From: Candidatus Zhuqueibacterota bacterium
Lineage (GTDB): Bacteria > SM23-31
Assembly (NCBI GenBank): GCA_022562855.1
Contig: JADFON010000136.1
Coordinates: 1 to 5,864, forward strand
Direction of reading: 5' to 3'
Length of the DNA stretch: 5,864 nt
Shown: positions 1 to 5,864 of the stretch, in pieces
Position numbering within the stretch: position 1 is the first letter of the stretch
Layout: the number at the start of each line of letters is the position of its first letter
Program-made: the position numbers and the translations under genes
Notes under the pieces: model-generated
Databases searched by the model: none
The model's input: only the letters and a program-made list of their open reading frames with translations
What the model was told of the DNA's origin: nothing

Positions 1-330
1 AGACAGGAATTACTTTCCATTTATGGGATCGGAGAAGAAACTGCCGATTGTATCTTACTTTACGCTTTCAATATTCCCACCTTCGTTGTAGATGAATATA
101 CAAAAAGAATTCTTTCACGTGTGGGGTTAATAGAGACAGGCGTAACGAAAAAATTATTAAAAGATATTATCGAAAATGCTCTTCAAAAGAATACCTCCTT
201 GTATAATGAATTTCATGCATTATTTGTAAACCTGGGCAAGGAATATTGCCGTAAAAATCCAAAGTGTCAAAATTGCCCGTTACGCGATGCATGCGCGCAT
301 TGTAAGAATTGCGATCCGAAGGCGGGGTAG
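1..330 (+). CDS. Endonuclease III-related DNA glycosylase (COG2231/MagIII-like), 5'-truncated
   Basis: This is the C-terminal 109 residues of an HhH-GPD base-excision DNA glycosylase; the frame is open to the left edge, so the N-terminal part is missing. A helix-hairpin-helix with the hairpin YGIGEETAD lies at visible residues 4-22 and is followed by VVDEYTKR, whose Asp31 matches the catalytic Asp of the superfamily. The position of the endonuclease III catalytic Lys (GRKTA in E. coli Nth) is Glu13 here. This argues for a monofunctional glycosylase of the COG2231 type, whose characterised member is Helicobacter MagIII (3-methyladenine glycosylase), rather than a true Nth with AP-lyase activity. 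The tail has a [4Fe-4S]-type Cys set (Cys83, 89, 92, 98) with spacing 5-2-5, one residue shorter than the usual 6-2-5, plus Cys101 and Cys104. The family call is firm; the substrate is inferred. An internal GTG at 121 is not the start, because the HhH and catalytic Asp lie upstream of it. Confidence 0.85.
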   Translation, partial: RQELLSIYGIGEETADCILLYAFNIPTFVVDEYTKRILSRVGLIETGVTKKLLKDIIENALQKNTSLYNEFHALFVNLGKEYCRKNPKCQNCPLRDACAHCKNCDPKAG

Positions 331-352
331 ATAACCTTAATGCATGTTTTTC

Positions 353-381
353 TTGCCTTTATAGAGCTATCTTGTTATATT
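353..381 (+). promoter_or_regulatory. Candidate sigma-70 promoter for the TPR/FxLYD-pilMN-yjbQ-mtnA unit
   Basis: In the 82-base gap between the glycosylase gene and the next gene, TTGCCT (353-358, 4 of 6 to the -35 consensus) and TATATT (376-381, 5 of 6 to the -10 consensus) are separated by exactly 17 bases. Transcription would begin near 387-390 and give a leader of about 25 bases. This is a motif match in AT-rich DNA, so chance is possible, but position and spacing fit. I see no rho-independent terminator for the upstream gene in this gap. Confidence 0.45.
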
Positions 382-412
382 TTTTCAATAGTGCAAGGAC
401 TTTATCTTTCGA

Positions 413-2200
413 ATGGGCGAGAAATATGTAAAAAAGATAGTCAATCTTACCATTATTAGTGAGAATTGGCAGAGCAGTTCAGCTACCGGTGGAGGAAATG
501 TAAGCTACACCGTTCAGGGTGAGATCAAAAACTCCGGGTTATCGGAAGTAAAGAATGCATTATTAATAGCTTCGATCGTCAATAAAAAGTCAAACAAGAC
601 TTTCCAATTAGTCAGCAAAAAATTCACAATTTTCAAAGCCGCAGATTACTCAATCCTTCCCCCTCTCAAATCCGGTGATATTCTCCCTTTTGAAATCACG
701 ATTAATTTTCCGTCTTCAAAGTTCCTTTTACTCGGTAAATGGGGACTACGGTCTCTTGAAGACAAGCTGTTAAAGGGTAAATGCAAGCAAAAACTATACT
801 TGCTGTATGATACAAAAGTACTTGACGAAAGCACGCAGGAATGGTTTATGGATGAACTTTTGGAGAGTTTGAAGTTGATCCGCCCTCAATGGAGTCCCAT
901 GCATAATAAGAATAAGGAACTTATCGCTTTTAAATGCAGCGGGAAAATCAAAAATATTGGAAATAAAACAATCAAAAAATTTAACGTTCAGGGGGTTTTG
1001 GAGGACGAATACGGTGAGACCCTAAAGCTGAATCATGATGAAAAGGAATACACTATTCAAGGTAACCAGGAATTTGAAGAGATTCTACCTAATACACGGC
1101 TAAGTTTTGAGTTTACATGCCGTCTTCCTTCACAGGAAATCCTGAGTTTCAATAAGTTATCTTCTTCAGAAATCGAAAAACGGGTAGAAATACATAAAAT
1201 CAAAACCAGGCTTGCAATAGCTTACCTTGATTATAAACAGCAAAAACTAACGTACATGGATGTGGATGAATCTCCCACGATCATTGAGGAAGATGAGGGG
1301 AACAAAAAAATAGAAATAATTGAAGAGGATTGGGCGCTGGATGAAAAAAATGACGAGTATACGATATCCGGAAAAATTAAAAATACAGGCTCAAGAGATG
1401 TAGAATATATCTATATCATTGCATCCATTATCGATAAGGAAAGTGAAAAACCCATCGCATGGGAAAGCGCGACGGACACGTTGAAGACCCTGGTAATTGA
1501 AAAAATATCTTACTTAAAAATAAACGACGATTGGCCCTATGATATAAAATTAAAGCTCCCGCATGGAAAGATATTGGGCAGGGCAAAATGGAATTCCAAA
1601 AATATCCAGGGAGGAGTATCTGACGGTTCGCTCATTCGGAAAGTCGAGTTGTATTATACAAGAGAAGATGTTTACGAGGAGGGGATGAAACGCTTGAGGT
1701 TTGGCAACAGTTATTTTCTACTGAAGAATTTCCGGGGATGTTTGCGGGAATATACCGAGGGAATTAAGCTCATTCCCGATGAAAAGAGGTTCTATTTGAA
1801 TATAGCGCTGTGTTATTATAAGGAAGGAGCAATTCAAAGGGCTATAGAATATACGAAGAAAGCTTTGAATATCGACGATCAGTATGAGAAAGCGTATTAT
1901 TTATTGGGATTGTTGTATCACACCATGAAAAAATATAGTGACGCGTTACCGTGGTACAGAAAAGCCTATGATATTGACAAGAGCAATCCAAAGATTATCT
2001 ATAACATGGGATGTGCCGAATTTGGAGACAATAAAATAAATGAAGGTATTCAATGGTTAGATAAAGCTTGCAATTTCGATAAAAGTCAAGTAATAACACA
2101 AATGATCAAAGACCCGGAACTTAACCCGGTAAGAAAAAACGCAAAGTTTGCAGAATTTTTGAAAGATCTACGGAAAAGAGAAATAGTCAAAAGTAAGTAG
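413..2200 (+). CDS. Three FxLYD-like beta-sandwich modules plus C-terminal TPR domain, 595 aa
   Basis: This protein is of unknown function, probably a cytosolic scaffold. Three tandem modules of about 120-130 residues (roughly 9-133, 152-275 and 299-417) share a start pattern ending in Trp (W19, W160, W307) and a core G-[EK]-I-K-N-x-G (36-42, 177-183, 320-326), typical of FxLYD/CARDB-like immunoglobulin-fold domains. Modules 1 and 3 also share a late KW (109-110, 392-393). Four TPR motifs follow at about 421-454, 457-490, 491-524 and 525-558, then a capping segment with DPELNPVRKNAKF, a common end to bacterial TPR arrays. TPRs bind protein partners. There is no signal peptide, lipobox or membrane helix. 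An in-frame stop at 389-391 leaves ATG 413 as the only ATG start, so an exported form is not hidden upstream. The ribosome-binding site is weak (AAGGA at 395-399, 13 bases away). The gene lies 45 bases before a PilM-PilN fusion, which suggests but does not prove a role in that machine. Confidence 0.8.
   Translation: MGEKYVKKIVNLTIISENWQSSSATGGGNVSYTVQGEIKNSGLSEVKNALLIASIVNKKSNKTFQLVSKKFTIFKAADYSILPPLKSGDILPFEITINFPSSKFLLLGKWGLRSLEDKLLKGKCKQKLYLLYDTKVLDESTQEWFMDELLESLKLIRPQWSPMHNKNKELIAFKCSGKIKNIGNKTIKKFNVQGVLEDEYGETLKLNHDEKEYTIQGNQEFEEILPNTRLSFEFTCRLPSQEILSFNKLSSSEIEKRVEIHKIKTRLAIAYLDYKQQKLTYMDVDESPTIIEEDEGNKKIEIIEEDWALDEKNDEYTISGKIKNTGSRDVEYIYIIASIIDKESEKPIAWESATDTLKTLVIEKISYLKINDDWPYDIKLKLPHGKILGRAKWNSKNIQGGVSDGSLIRKVELYYTREDVYEEGMKRLRFGNSYFLLKNFRGCLREYTEGIKLIPDEKRFYLNIALCYYKEGAIQRAIEYTKKALNIDDQYEKAYYLLGLLYHTMKKYSDALPWYRKAYDIDKSNPKIIYNMGCAEFGDNKINEGIQWLDKACNFDKSQVITQMIKDPELNPVRKNAKFAEFLKDLRKREIVKSK
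437..1663 (+). repeat. Protein-level tandem triplication of FxLYD-like modules
   Basis: The three modules encoded at about 437-811, 866-1237 and 1307-1663 align by their Trp, by the G-x-I-K-N-x-G core (spacing 141 and 143 residues) and by a hydrophobic end strand (LLYDT, AIAYLDY, ELYYT). I see no clear DNA-level repeat, so the duplication is old. Modules 1 and 3 resemble each other more than either resembles module 2. Confidence 0.65.
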
Positions 2201-2219
2201 CAGCAGTTTTCGAGTAAGG

Positions 2220-2225
2220 TATAAA
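2220..2225 (+). promoter_or_regulatory. Possible -10 element before the pilMN fusion
   Basis: TATAAA (5 of 6 to the -10 consensus) lies in the 45-base gap before the fusion gene. The hexamer 17 bases upstream (GTAGCA, 2197-2202) matches the -35 consensus at only 3 of 6. If used, it would give a very short leader of about 10-14 bases, which would fit the absence of a ribosome-binding site before ATG 2246. It is weak and could be chance in AT-rich DNA. Confidence 0.22.
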
Positions 2226-2245
2226 TTTAACCGTTTTGATCAAAT

Positions 2246-4474
2246 ATGTTCGATACAATTCACAGTTCGTCTGTCGATTTAATGCTGGAAATACCGGAGC
2301 ATATATCATCCTCGTTAAAGGATGATAGCATTCTTGATGAAATTAAGCATGAGGATGCACTCGATAAGTTTGATGATTATGAATTTCTGAATCTAATAAG
2401 GTCGGAAATCATCGATTTAACGGAGAAAGATGATGATGACAAAGATAAAATTGCCCAACAACTGCCCTACGCCCCGGTTAAACAGAGAATTTTCAGCTGG
2501 ATACTACGGTCGCTCGGTTGGCGGTATTTTCATAATGTAACGGCAGGCGAGTACCTTGAAGATATTGATATCGACGAGTCTGCGAAAGTAGTATCCGACG
2601 AAGATGAACTCGTTGAGGAAGCCGGCGCCGGCAAGGGGGAAGCGAGAGACGCAACACTTGAAGAAATTCTGACTATCGAAAAAGAAGAAATAAGCCAGAT
2701 TTTTCGGGTAGCAAAAAGGTATTTCCTTACTGATTTGGTCCACAAGATCAGAAAGCGATTTTTCAAAAGCAATGTCGTGATCGGATTTGATATCGGGACG
2801 CAGAATGTAAAGTATACACAGATTCGCAGAGATAAGGGAAAAAACATCCTTGACCGCTACCGGATGCAGGAAATAGGCATAAAATCTAATGATTCAAATG
2901 AAATAATTCGAAGCAAAACTGCCCTCGCAATCCAAAAAATCATTCCGCATGATATTTTGCCGATTGCCGATGTGTCCGTTTCGTTCAGCAGGCTTCCGGT
3001 GTTTATGAAAACCGAGAAGCTGCCTTCCATGGATAAAAAGGAATTGCATCAAGCTGTTATGTTCAGGGCGCAAAAATTAGTTCCGGAGACAATAAAAAAT
3101 CCTGAGATAACGTACGAGATAATTGAAAAATCCGAATCGAAAGAAGAGTCGATGCTCTTGATCCGTGTATACATAATCGACAAAACAGAATTATCGGGAT
3201 GGATACAGGTATTGAACGAATGTGGAATCATACCGGAAAAAATCACCTTGCCGCATATGTCGATTCAGGAAAATCTCCGTAAGTTTTTTCCGGCTGCATT
3301 GAAGGAAGGAGTTGTGGTATTCGACTTCGGGGGTGAACATTCTCAATTAACTTTCGCGGATAAAGGCAGTATAAAACTTGTCAGGGAAATAGAGACGGGC
3401 GTAAGCGATTTCTTAAATGCGCTGACAGGAACCATTCATCTCGAGGACAGAACGATCGAGGTGAACCGTGAATTGGCTGAAGAATTGTTAAGAACATATG
3501 GAATATCCGATAAAAACAGCATAGGGTACACAAAAGAAAAAATTCCAATTGCAAGGATTGGAATATTACTCTTTCAGACTGTGGAAAAACTCGTACATGA
3601 ACTTCACAGAAGCATCGATTTTTACCGGTCGAATTTCAACAATGTCTCCATTGAGTCAATATTGGTTACCGGAGGCGGTTCTGAAATAATAAATCTCTTT
3701 GACCTGCTTCAGAATCAATTCGGTATACCCGTAAAGGAGTTCTCATATCTCCAAAAACTCACCATCGGCAGAGATATTTCCGAACTGGACCAATTGGTGC
3801 AGGATGCCAATTTACTCTGTGGTTCCGTAGGTTTGGCGCTTGATAGCACCAATGAACTTAATCTGCTGTCCAAGAAAGACCAGCAGCGGAAATTAATGAA
3901 TTTGGCTGCATTGGGAATTGCAGTGACATTCGTGACCATGCTGGCGATAATCCTAAATATTTCGATTGGTCTGGGAAGTGATTACAGCAATATTTTATCT
4001 CTACAACAAGATGCAAACCGGGAATTAAGGAGCAGACAACCACGCAGGAGCGAATATGCCACCCTGCTAAACCAGGTAAGTAATGCCTCGAATCTGCAGA
4101 TTTTAATTGAGGAACAACTTGGATCGAAAGAGGAGAATGATTCCATCGAAAACATTTTGAAATTGCTGTCACTTTACAACTATTCCGATAAAATAATAAT
4201 CAATAGTATCGTCATTAACGAACGAATGTTAGAAAATATTAGTGCAGGAAATACAATTCAGACAATTTTAGCGCCTCGTTCTATTATCTTAAAGGGGAAA
4301 ACACTTGCCGAAAACATAAATAACTCTATCGTGGAGTATATTTTATATCTGAAAGGAATTCCGTACTTTGACCGGGTTGAAAAGCAGTCTTATGAGGGTG
4401 AAGATTTCAACGACCAAAGATATTTTCAAATTTCGCTATACTTAAAGGGGACGCCGAAAAATGGTAATAAGTGA
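2246..4474 (+). CDS. pilM: PilM-PilN fusion: actin-like ATPase plus membrane-anchored PilN domain, with acidic N-terminal extension (742 aa)
   Basis: This is a type IV pilus (or type II secretion-like) inner-membrane assembly protein. Residues 1-175 are a variable, acid-rich extension with two basic-aromatic helical segments (79-97, 152-174). Residues 176-534 form a PilM/FtsA-type actin-like fold: phosphate-1 motif GFDIGTQNVK (180-189), an SHS2-like insert (about 248-345), phosphate-2 motif VVFDFGGEHS (357-366) and adenosine motif VTGGGSE (474-480). All three look intact, so ATP binding is expected. Right after the PilM fold, ELNLLSKKDQQRK (537-549) resembles the INLLP-type N-terminus of PilN, the peptide that docks onto PilM in separate-protein systems. 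A single membrane helix (about 551-577) and a PilN-like periplasmic domain (578-742, ending in the F-D-R-V then Y-F-Q-I-S-L-Y strand pattern) follow. PilM (about 350 aa) plus PilN (about 190 aa) plus the extension accounts for the length. The architecture recalls GspL of type II secretion, but GspL lacks these nucleotide motifs. Start: stops at 2222, 2228 and 2237 leave ATG 2246 as the first choice; no clear ribosome-binding site is seen, and ATG 2282 is an alternative. Confidence 0.87.
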   Translation: MFDTIHSSSVDLMLEIPEHISSSLKDDSILDEIKHEDALDKFDDYEFLNLIRSEIIDLTEKDDDDKDKIAQQLPYAPVKQRIFSWILRSLGWRYFHNVTAGEYLEDIDIDESAKVVSDEDELVEEAGAGKGEARDATLEEILTIEKEEISQIFRVAKRYFLTDLVHKIRKRFFKSNVVIGFDIGTQNVKYTQIRRDKGKNILDRYRMQEIGIKSNDSNEIIRSKTALAIQKIIPHDILPIADVSVSFSRLPVFMKTEKLPSMDKKELHQAVMFRAQKLVPETIKNPEITYEIIEKSESKEESMLLIRVYIIDKTELSGWIQVLNECGIIPEKITLPHMSIQENLRKFFPAALKEGVVVFDFGGEHSQLTFADKGSIKLVREIETGVSDFLNALTGTIHLEDRTIEVNRELAEELLRTYGISDKNSIGYTKEKIPIARIGILLFQTVEKLVHELHRSIDFYRSNFNNVSIESILVTGGGSEIINLFDLLQNQFGIPVKEFSYLQKLTIGRDISELDQLVQDANLLCGSVGLALDSTNELNLLSKKDQQRKLMNLAALGIAVTFVTMLAIILNISIGLGSDYSNILSLQQDANRELRSRQPRRSEYATLLNQVSNASNLQILIEEQLGSKEENDSIENILKLLSLYNYSDKIIINSIVINERMLENISAGNTIQTILAPRSIILKGKTLAENINNSIVEYILYLKGIPYFDRVEKQSYEGEDFNDQRYFQISLYLKGTPKNGNK
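4444..4450 (+). promoter_or_regulatory. Ribosome-binding site of yjbQ inside the end of pilMN
   Basis: AAAGGGG lies 10 bases before ATG 4461, within the last codons of the PilM-PilN fusion. It supports the overlapping start and suggests translation coupled to the upstream gene. Confidence 0.5.
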
Positions 4475-4877
4475 GCAGTTATCGCTGTCGACGCATGGAA
4501 ATTCTGAACTTTCGGACATAACCGGGCGTGTAAGCGCCTTGTTGGAAAAAAATGATATAAATAACGGGATAGTCACCATATTTGTTCCCGGGTCGACCGG
4601 GGCAATAACAACGATTGAATTCGAAAAAGGAGCTGTTACAGATTTGCAGCAATTACTCGATGATGTGGCGCCTCCCGACAAAAATTATTATCACAACCAG
4701 GCATGGGGCGATGGCAACGGACATTCTCATCTGCGATCCGCATTGTTAGGTCCTTCGATAACGGTACCATTTATAAACAAAAAGATGACTCTTGGAACCT
4801 GGCAGCAGATAGTATTTATTGACTGCGACAATCGTCCACGGCAAAGAACCCTTGTCGTTCAAATTATGGGAGATTGA
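4461..4877 (+). CDS. yjbQ: YjbQ/UPF0047 family protein (secondary thiamine-phosphate synthase-like), complete, 138 aa
   Basis: This is a small cytosolic protein of the UPF0047/YjbQ family, whose E. coli member can supply thiamine-phosphate synthase activity; the physiological role in most bacteria is unsettled. It is full length for the family. The sequence shows the DIT near the start (19-21), the strand VTIFVPGSTGAITTIE (38-53), the His/Asp/Asn cluster HNQAWGDGNGHSH (78-90) expected at the metal or active site, the GPSITVPF segment (97-104) and the family signature LGTWQQI (111-117), followed by the R-Q-R-T-L-V-V-Q-I end strand. It begins 14 bases before the stop of the PilM-PilN fusion in another frame. 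The family is a near-certain match; the thiamine role is inherited from annotation and is not shown by the context, since no other thi gene is present. Confidence 0.95.
   Translation: MVISEQLSLSTHGNSELSDITGRVSALLEKNDINNGIVTIFVPGSTGAITTIEFEKGAVTDLQQLLDDVAPPDKNYYHNQAWGDGNGHSHLRSALLGPSITVPFINKKMTLGTWQQIVFIDCDNRPRQRTLVVQIMGD
4868..4873 (+). promoter_or_regulatory. Ribosome-binding site of mtnA
   Basis: GGGAGA at the very end of yjbQ lies 10 bases before ATG 4884. It fixes the mtnA start and implies that the two genes are translated from one message. Confidence 0.45.
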
Positions 4878-4883
4878 TCGGTT

Positions 4884-5864
4884 ATGACAATTGCACGCAA
4901 GGCATTGGAGTGGGTTGACGGTTCTCTTCGCTATATAGACCAGGAAAGTTTGCCAGGAAAATTGCAATACATAGAAACTGGGAATTACAGGAATGTTATA
5001 GATGCAATAAAAAGATTGAAAATTAGAGGAGCGCCGGCGATAGGCATTGCTGCCGCTTTCGCTTCTGTTCTGGCAGCTAAAGAGGGCGCTTCAAACACGG
5101 GCAATAATTTTGTTTTGTGGCTGGAGAATGTACTGAGCGAAATTGAGCAAGCAAGACCCACTGCAAGAAACTTATCCTTCGCAATCGGTCAAATGAGAAA
5201 AATACTTCAGAATTATGACGGAAAAGGAAAGGTAAAAGTCGTTGAGGCTTTTTTGACGGAGGCAAAAAGATTATACGATGAAGATACCGAGTTGTGCAGA
5301 AAAATCGGGATGTTTGGCGCAGAGTTAATTGAAGACGGATATAATATCATTACCCACTGTAACACGGGTATGCTTGTGACAGCAGGGATAGGCACAGCGC
5401 TTGGAGTAATATATTACGCAAAAGAACAGGGTAAAAAGGTACATGTATATGCTGATGAAACCCGTCCTTTGCTGCAGGGTGCAAGGTTGACTACATGGGA
5501 GTGCATGAATCTTGGAATCCCTGTTACGCTGATATGCGACGGAGCGGCGGCGGACGTTCTGCAAAGAAAAAAGATTGGTTGTGCTATCGTAGGGGCAGAC
5601 CGCATCGCCGGTAACGGCGACGTAGCCAATAAGATAGGGACGTATTCGTTAGCGGTAAACTGCAAAGAACATTCGGTTCCTTTTTATGTGGCAGCCCCGT
5701 ATTCCACATTCGATTTTTCCCTGGATTCAGGGTCCGATATTCCAATTGAGATTCGCGACGGTAAAGAAGTTTCCACCCTGCTGGGGAATGCAATCGCTCC
5801 TGAAAATGTGGATGTGTACAATCCTGCATTCGTTATAACGCCGTCAGAACTAATCTCGGTAATA
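4884..5864 (+). CDS. mtnA: S-methyl-5-thioribose-1-phosphate isomerase, 3'-truncated
   Basis: The enzyme converts 5-methylthioribose-1-phosphate to 5-methylthioribulose-1-phosphate, in methionine salvage or in MTA-disposal shunts. 327 residues are visible; the family is about 340-350 long, so only the last stretch is lost at the window edge. The N-terminus has the family pattern EWVDGSLRYIDQ..LP (9-24). The substrate-binding RGAPAIGI is at 48-55, the catalytic Cys is Cys159 in THCNTG and the catalytic Asp is Asp239 in VGADRIAGNGDVANKIGTY, matching the Cys/Asp pair known for B. subtilis MtnA. YADETRPLLQGARLT (189-203) is also diagnostic. These features favour MtnA over the related eIF2B-alpha and ribose-1,5-bisphosphate isomerase proteins, although some MtnA-like enzymes also act on 5-deoxyribose-1-phosphate. 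The segment CDGAAAD (218-224) differs from the more usual DxxAA form but is not a known catalytic site. No other salvage gene (mtnB, mtnK, mtnP) is in view. Confidence 0.95.
   Translation, partial: MTIARKALEWVDGSLRYIDQESLPGKLQYIETGNYRNVIDAIKRLKIRGAPAIGIAAAFASVLAAKEGASNTGNNFVLWLENVLSEIEQARPTARNLSFAIGQMRKILQNYDGKGKVKVVEAFLTEAKRLYDEDTELCRKIGMFGAELIEDGYNIITHCNTGMLVTAGIGTALGVIYYAKEQGKKVHVYADETRPLLQGARLTTWECMNLGIPVTLICDGAAADVLQRKKIGCAIVGADRIAGNGDVANKIGTYSLAVNCKEHSVPFYVAAPYSTFDFSLDSGSDIPIEIRDGKEVSTLLGNAIAPENVDVYNPAFVITPSELISVI

Noticed and set aside
331-412. Possible terminator or small RNA in the gap after the glycosylase gene
   Set aside because: There is a T-rich run at 380-385 but no stable GC-rich stem before it; only a promoter-like pair is supportable.
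413-2200. TPR protein as a PilF/PilW-type pilotin
   Set aside because: Those pilotins are lipoproteins made mainly of TPRs; this protein has no signal peptide or lipobox and most of it is beta-sandwich modules.
2198-2246. The TPR protein and the pilMN fusion are in the same reading frame, raising the idea of a larger split gene
   Set aside because: Four in-frame stops (2198, 2222, 2228, 2237) separate them and both proteins look complete, so a recent break or read-through product is unlikely.
2306-2450. DDDDK (residues 62-66 of the fusion), an enteropeptidase-type site
   Set aside because: It is part of a long acidic stretch in a cytosolic region of a bacterial protein, so the match is incidental.
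2621-2632. Perfect 12-base GC-only palindrome (GCCGGCGCCGGC) in an AT-rich gene
   Set aside because: It encodes part of an Ala/Gly-rich linker (AGAG) in the acidic extension and is seen only once, so an operator or recombination role cannot be supported.
2530-2847. Open frame on the - strand of about 105 codons
   Set aside because: It lies antisense to the acidic extension of the fusion; the Ser-rich product reflects the opposite strand of Asp/Glu codons and shows no domain.
3858-4172. Open frame on the - strand of about 104 codons
   Set aside because: It is antisense to the membrane helix and PilN-like region, with no family resemblance and no independent coding signal.
5325-5829. Several overlapping - strand open frames opposite mtnA
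   Set aside because: The + strand frame carries every MtnA motif; the reverse frames are low-complexity shadows.

Overview
The window is a stretch of bacterial chromosome with five protein genes, all on the + strand. The two outer genes are cut by the window edges. I see no RNA gene, mobile element, CRISPR array or long non-coding stretch; the largest gap is 82 bases. Base composition is AT-rich by eye. A PilM/PilN-type pilus inner-membrane component points to a bacterium with a type IV pilus or type II secretion-like machine, so probably diderm. The weak ribosome-binding sites and the fused PilM-PilN layout suggest a lineage far from the usual proteobacterial models, such as an anammox-type planctomycete or another PVC-related group. 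That placement is an impression and not a result.

Region by region: 1-330 is the C-terminal part of a COG2231/MagIII-like relative of endonuclease III, with a helix-hairpin-helix, a catalytic Asp and a Cys-rich tail. After an 82-base gap with a plausible sigma-70 promoter, 413-2200 encodes a 595-residue protein. It has three tandem FxLYD-like beta-sandwich modules followed by four TPRs, and no export signal. At 2246-4474 lies the most distinctive gene, a 742-residue protein with an acidic N-terminal extension, a complete PilM-type actin-like ATPase fold, a PilN-like LNLL-Lys motif, one transmembrane helix and a PilN-like periplasmic domain: a PilM-PilN fusion. Its end overlaps by 14 bases the start of yjbQ (4461-4877), and mtnA begins 6 bases after that (4884 to the window edge).

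The last four genes look like one transcription unit. The TPR/FxLYD protein and the PilM-PilN fusion may belong together: the TPR protein would be a cytosolic scaffold and the fusion would link cytoplasmic ATP-binding machinery to the periplasmic side of the pilus or secretion complex. yjbQ (thiamine-phosphate synthase-like) and mtnA (methylthioribose-1-phosphate isomerase, methionine salvage) are housekeeping metabolic genes with no obvious link to pili; they seem to share the transcript. No pilO, pilP, pilQ, pilin or assembly-ATPase gene is in the window.
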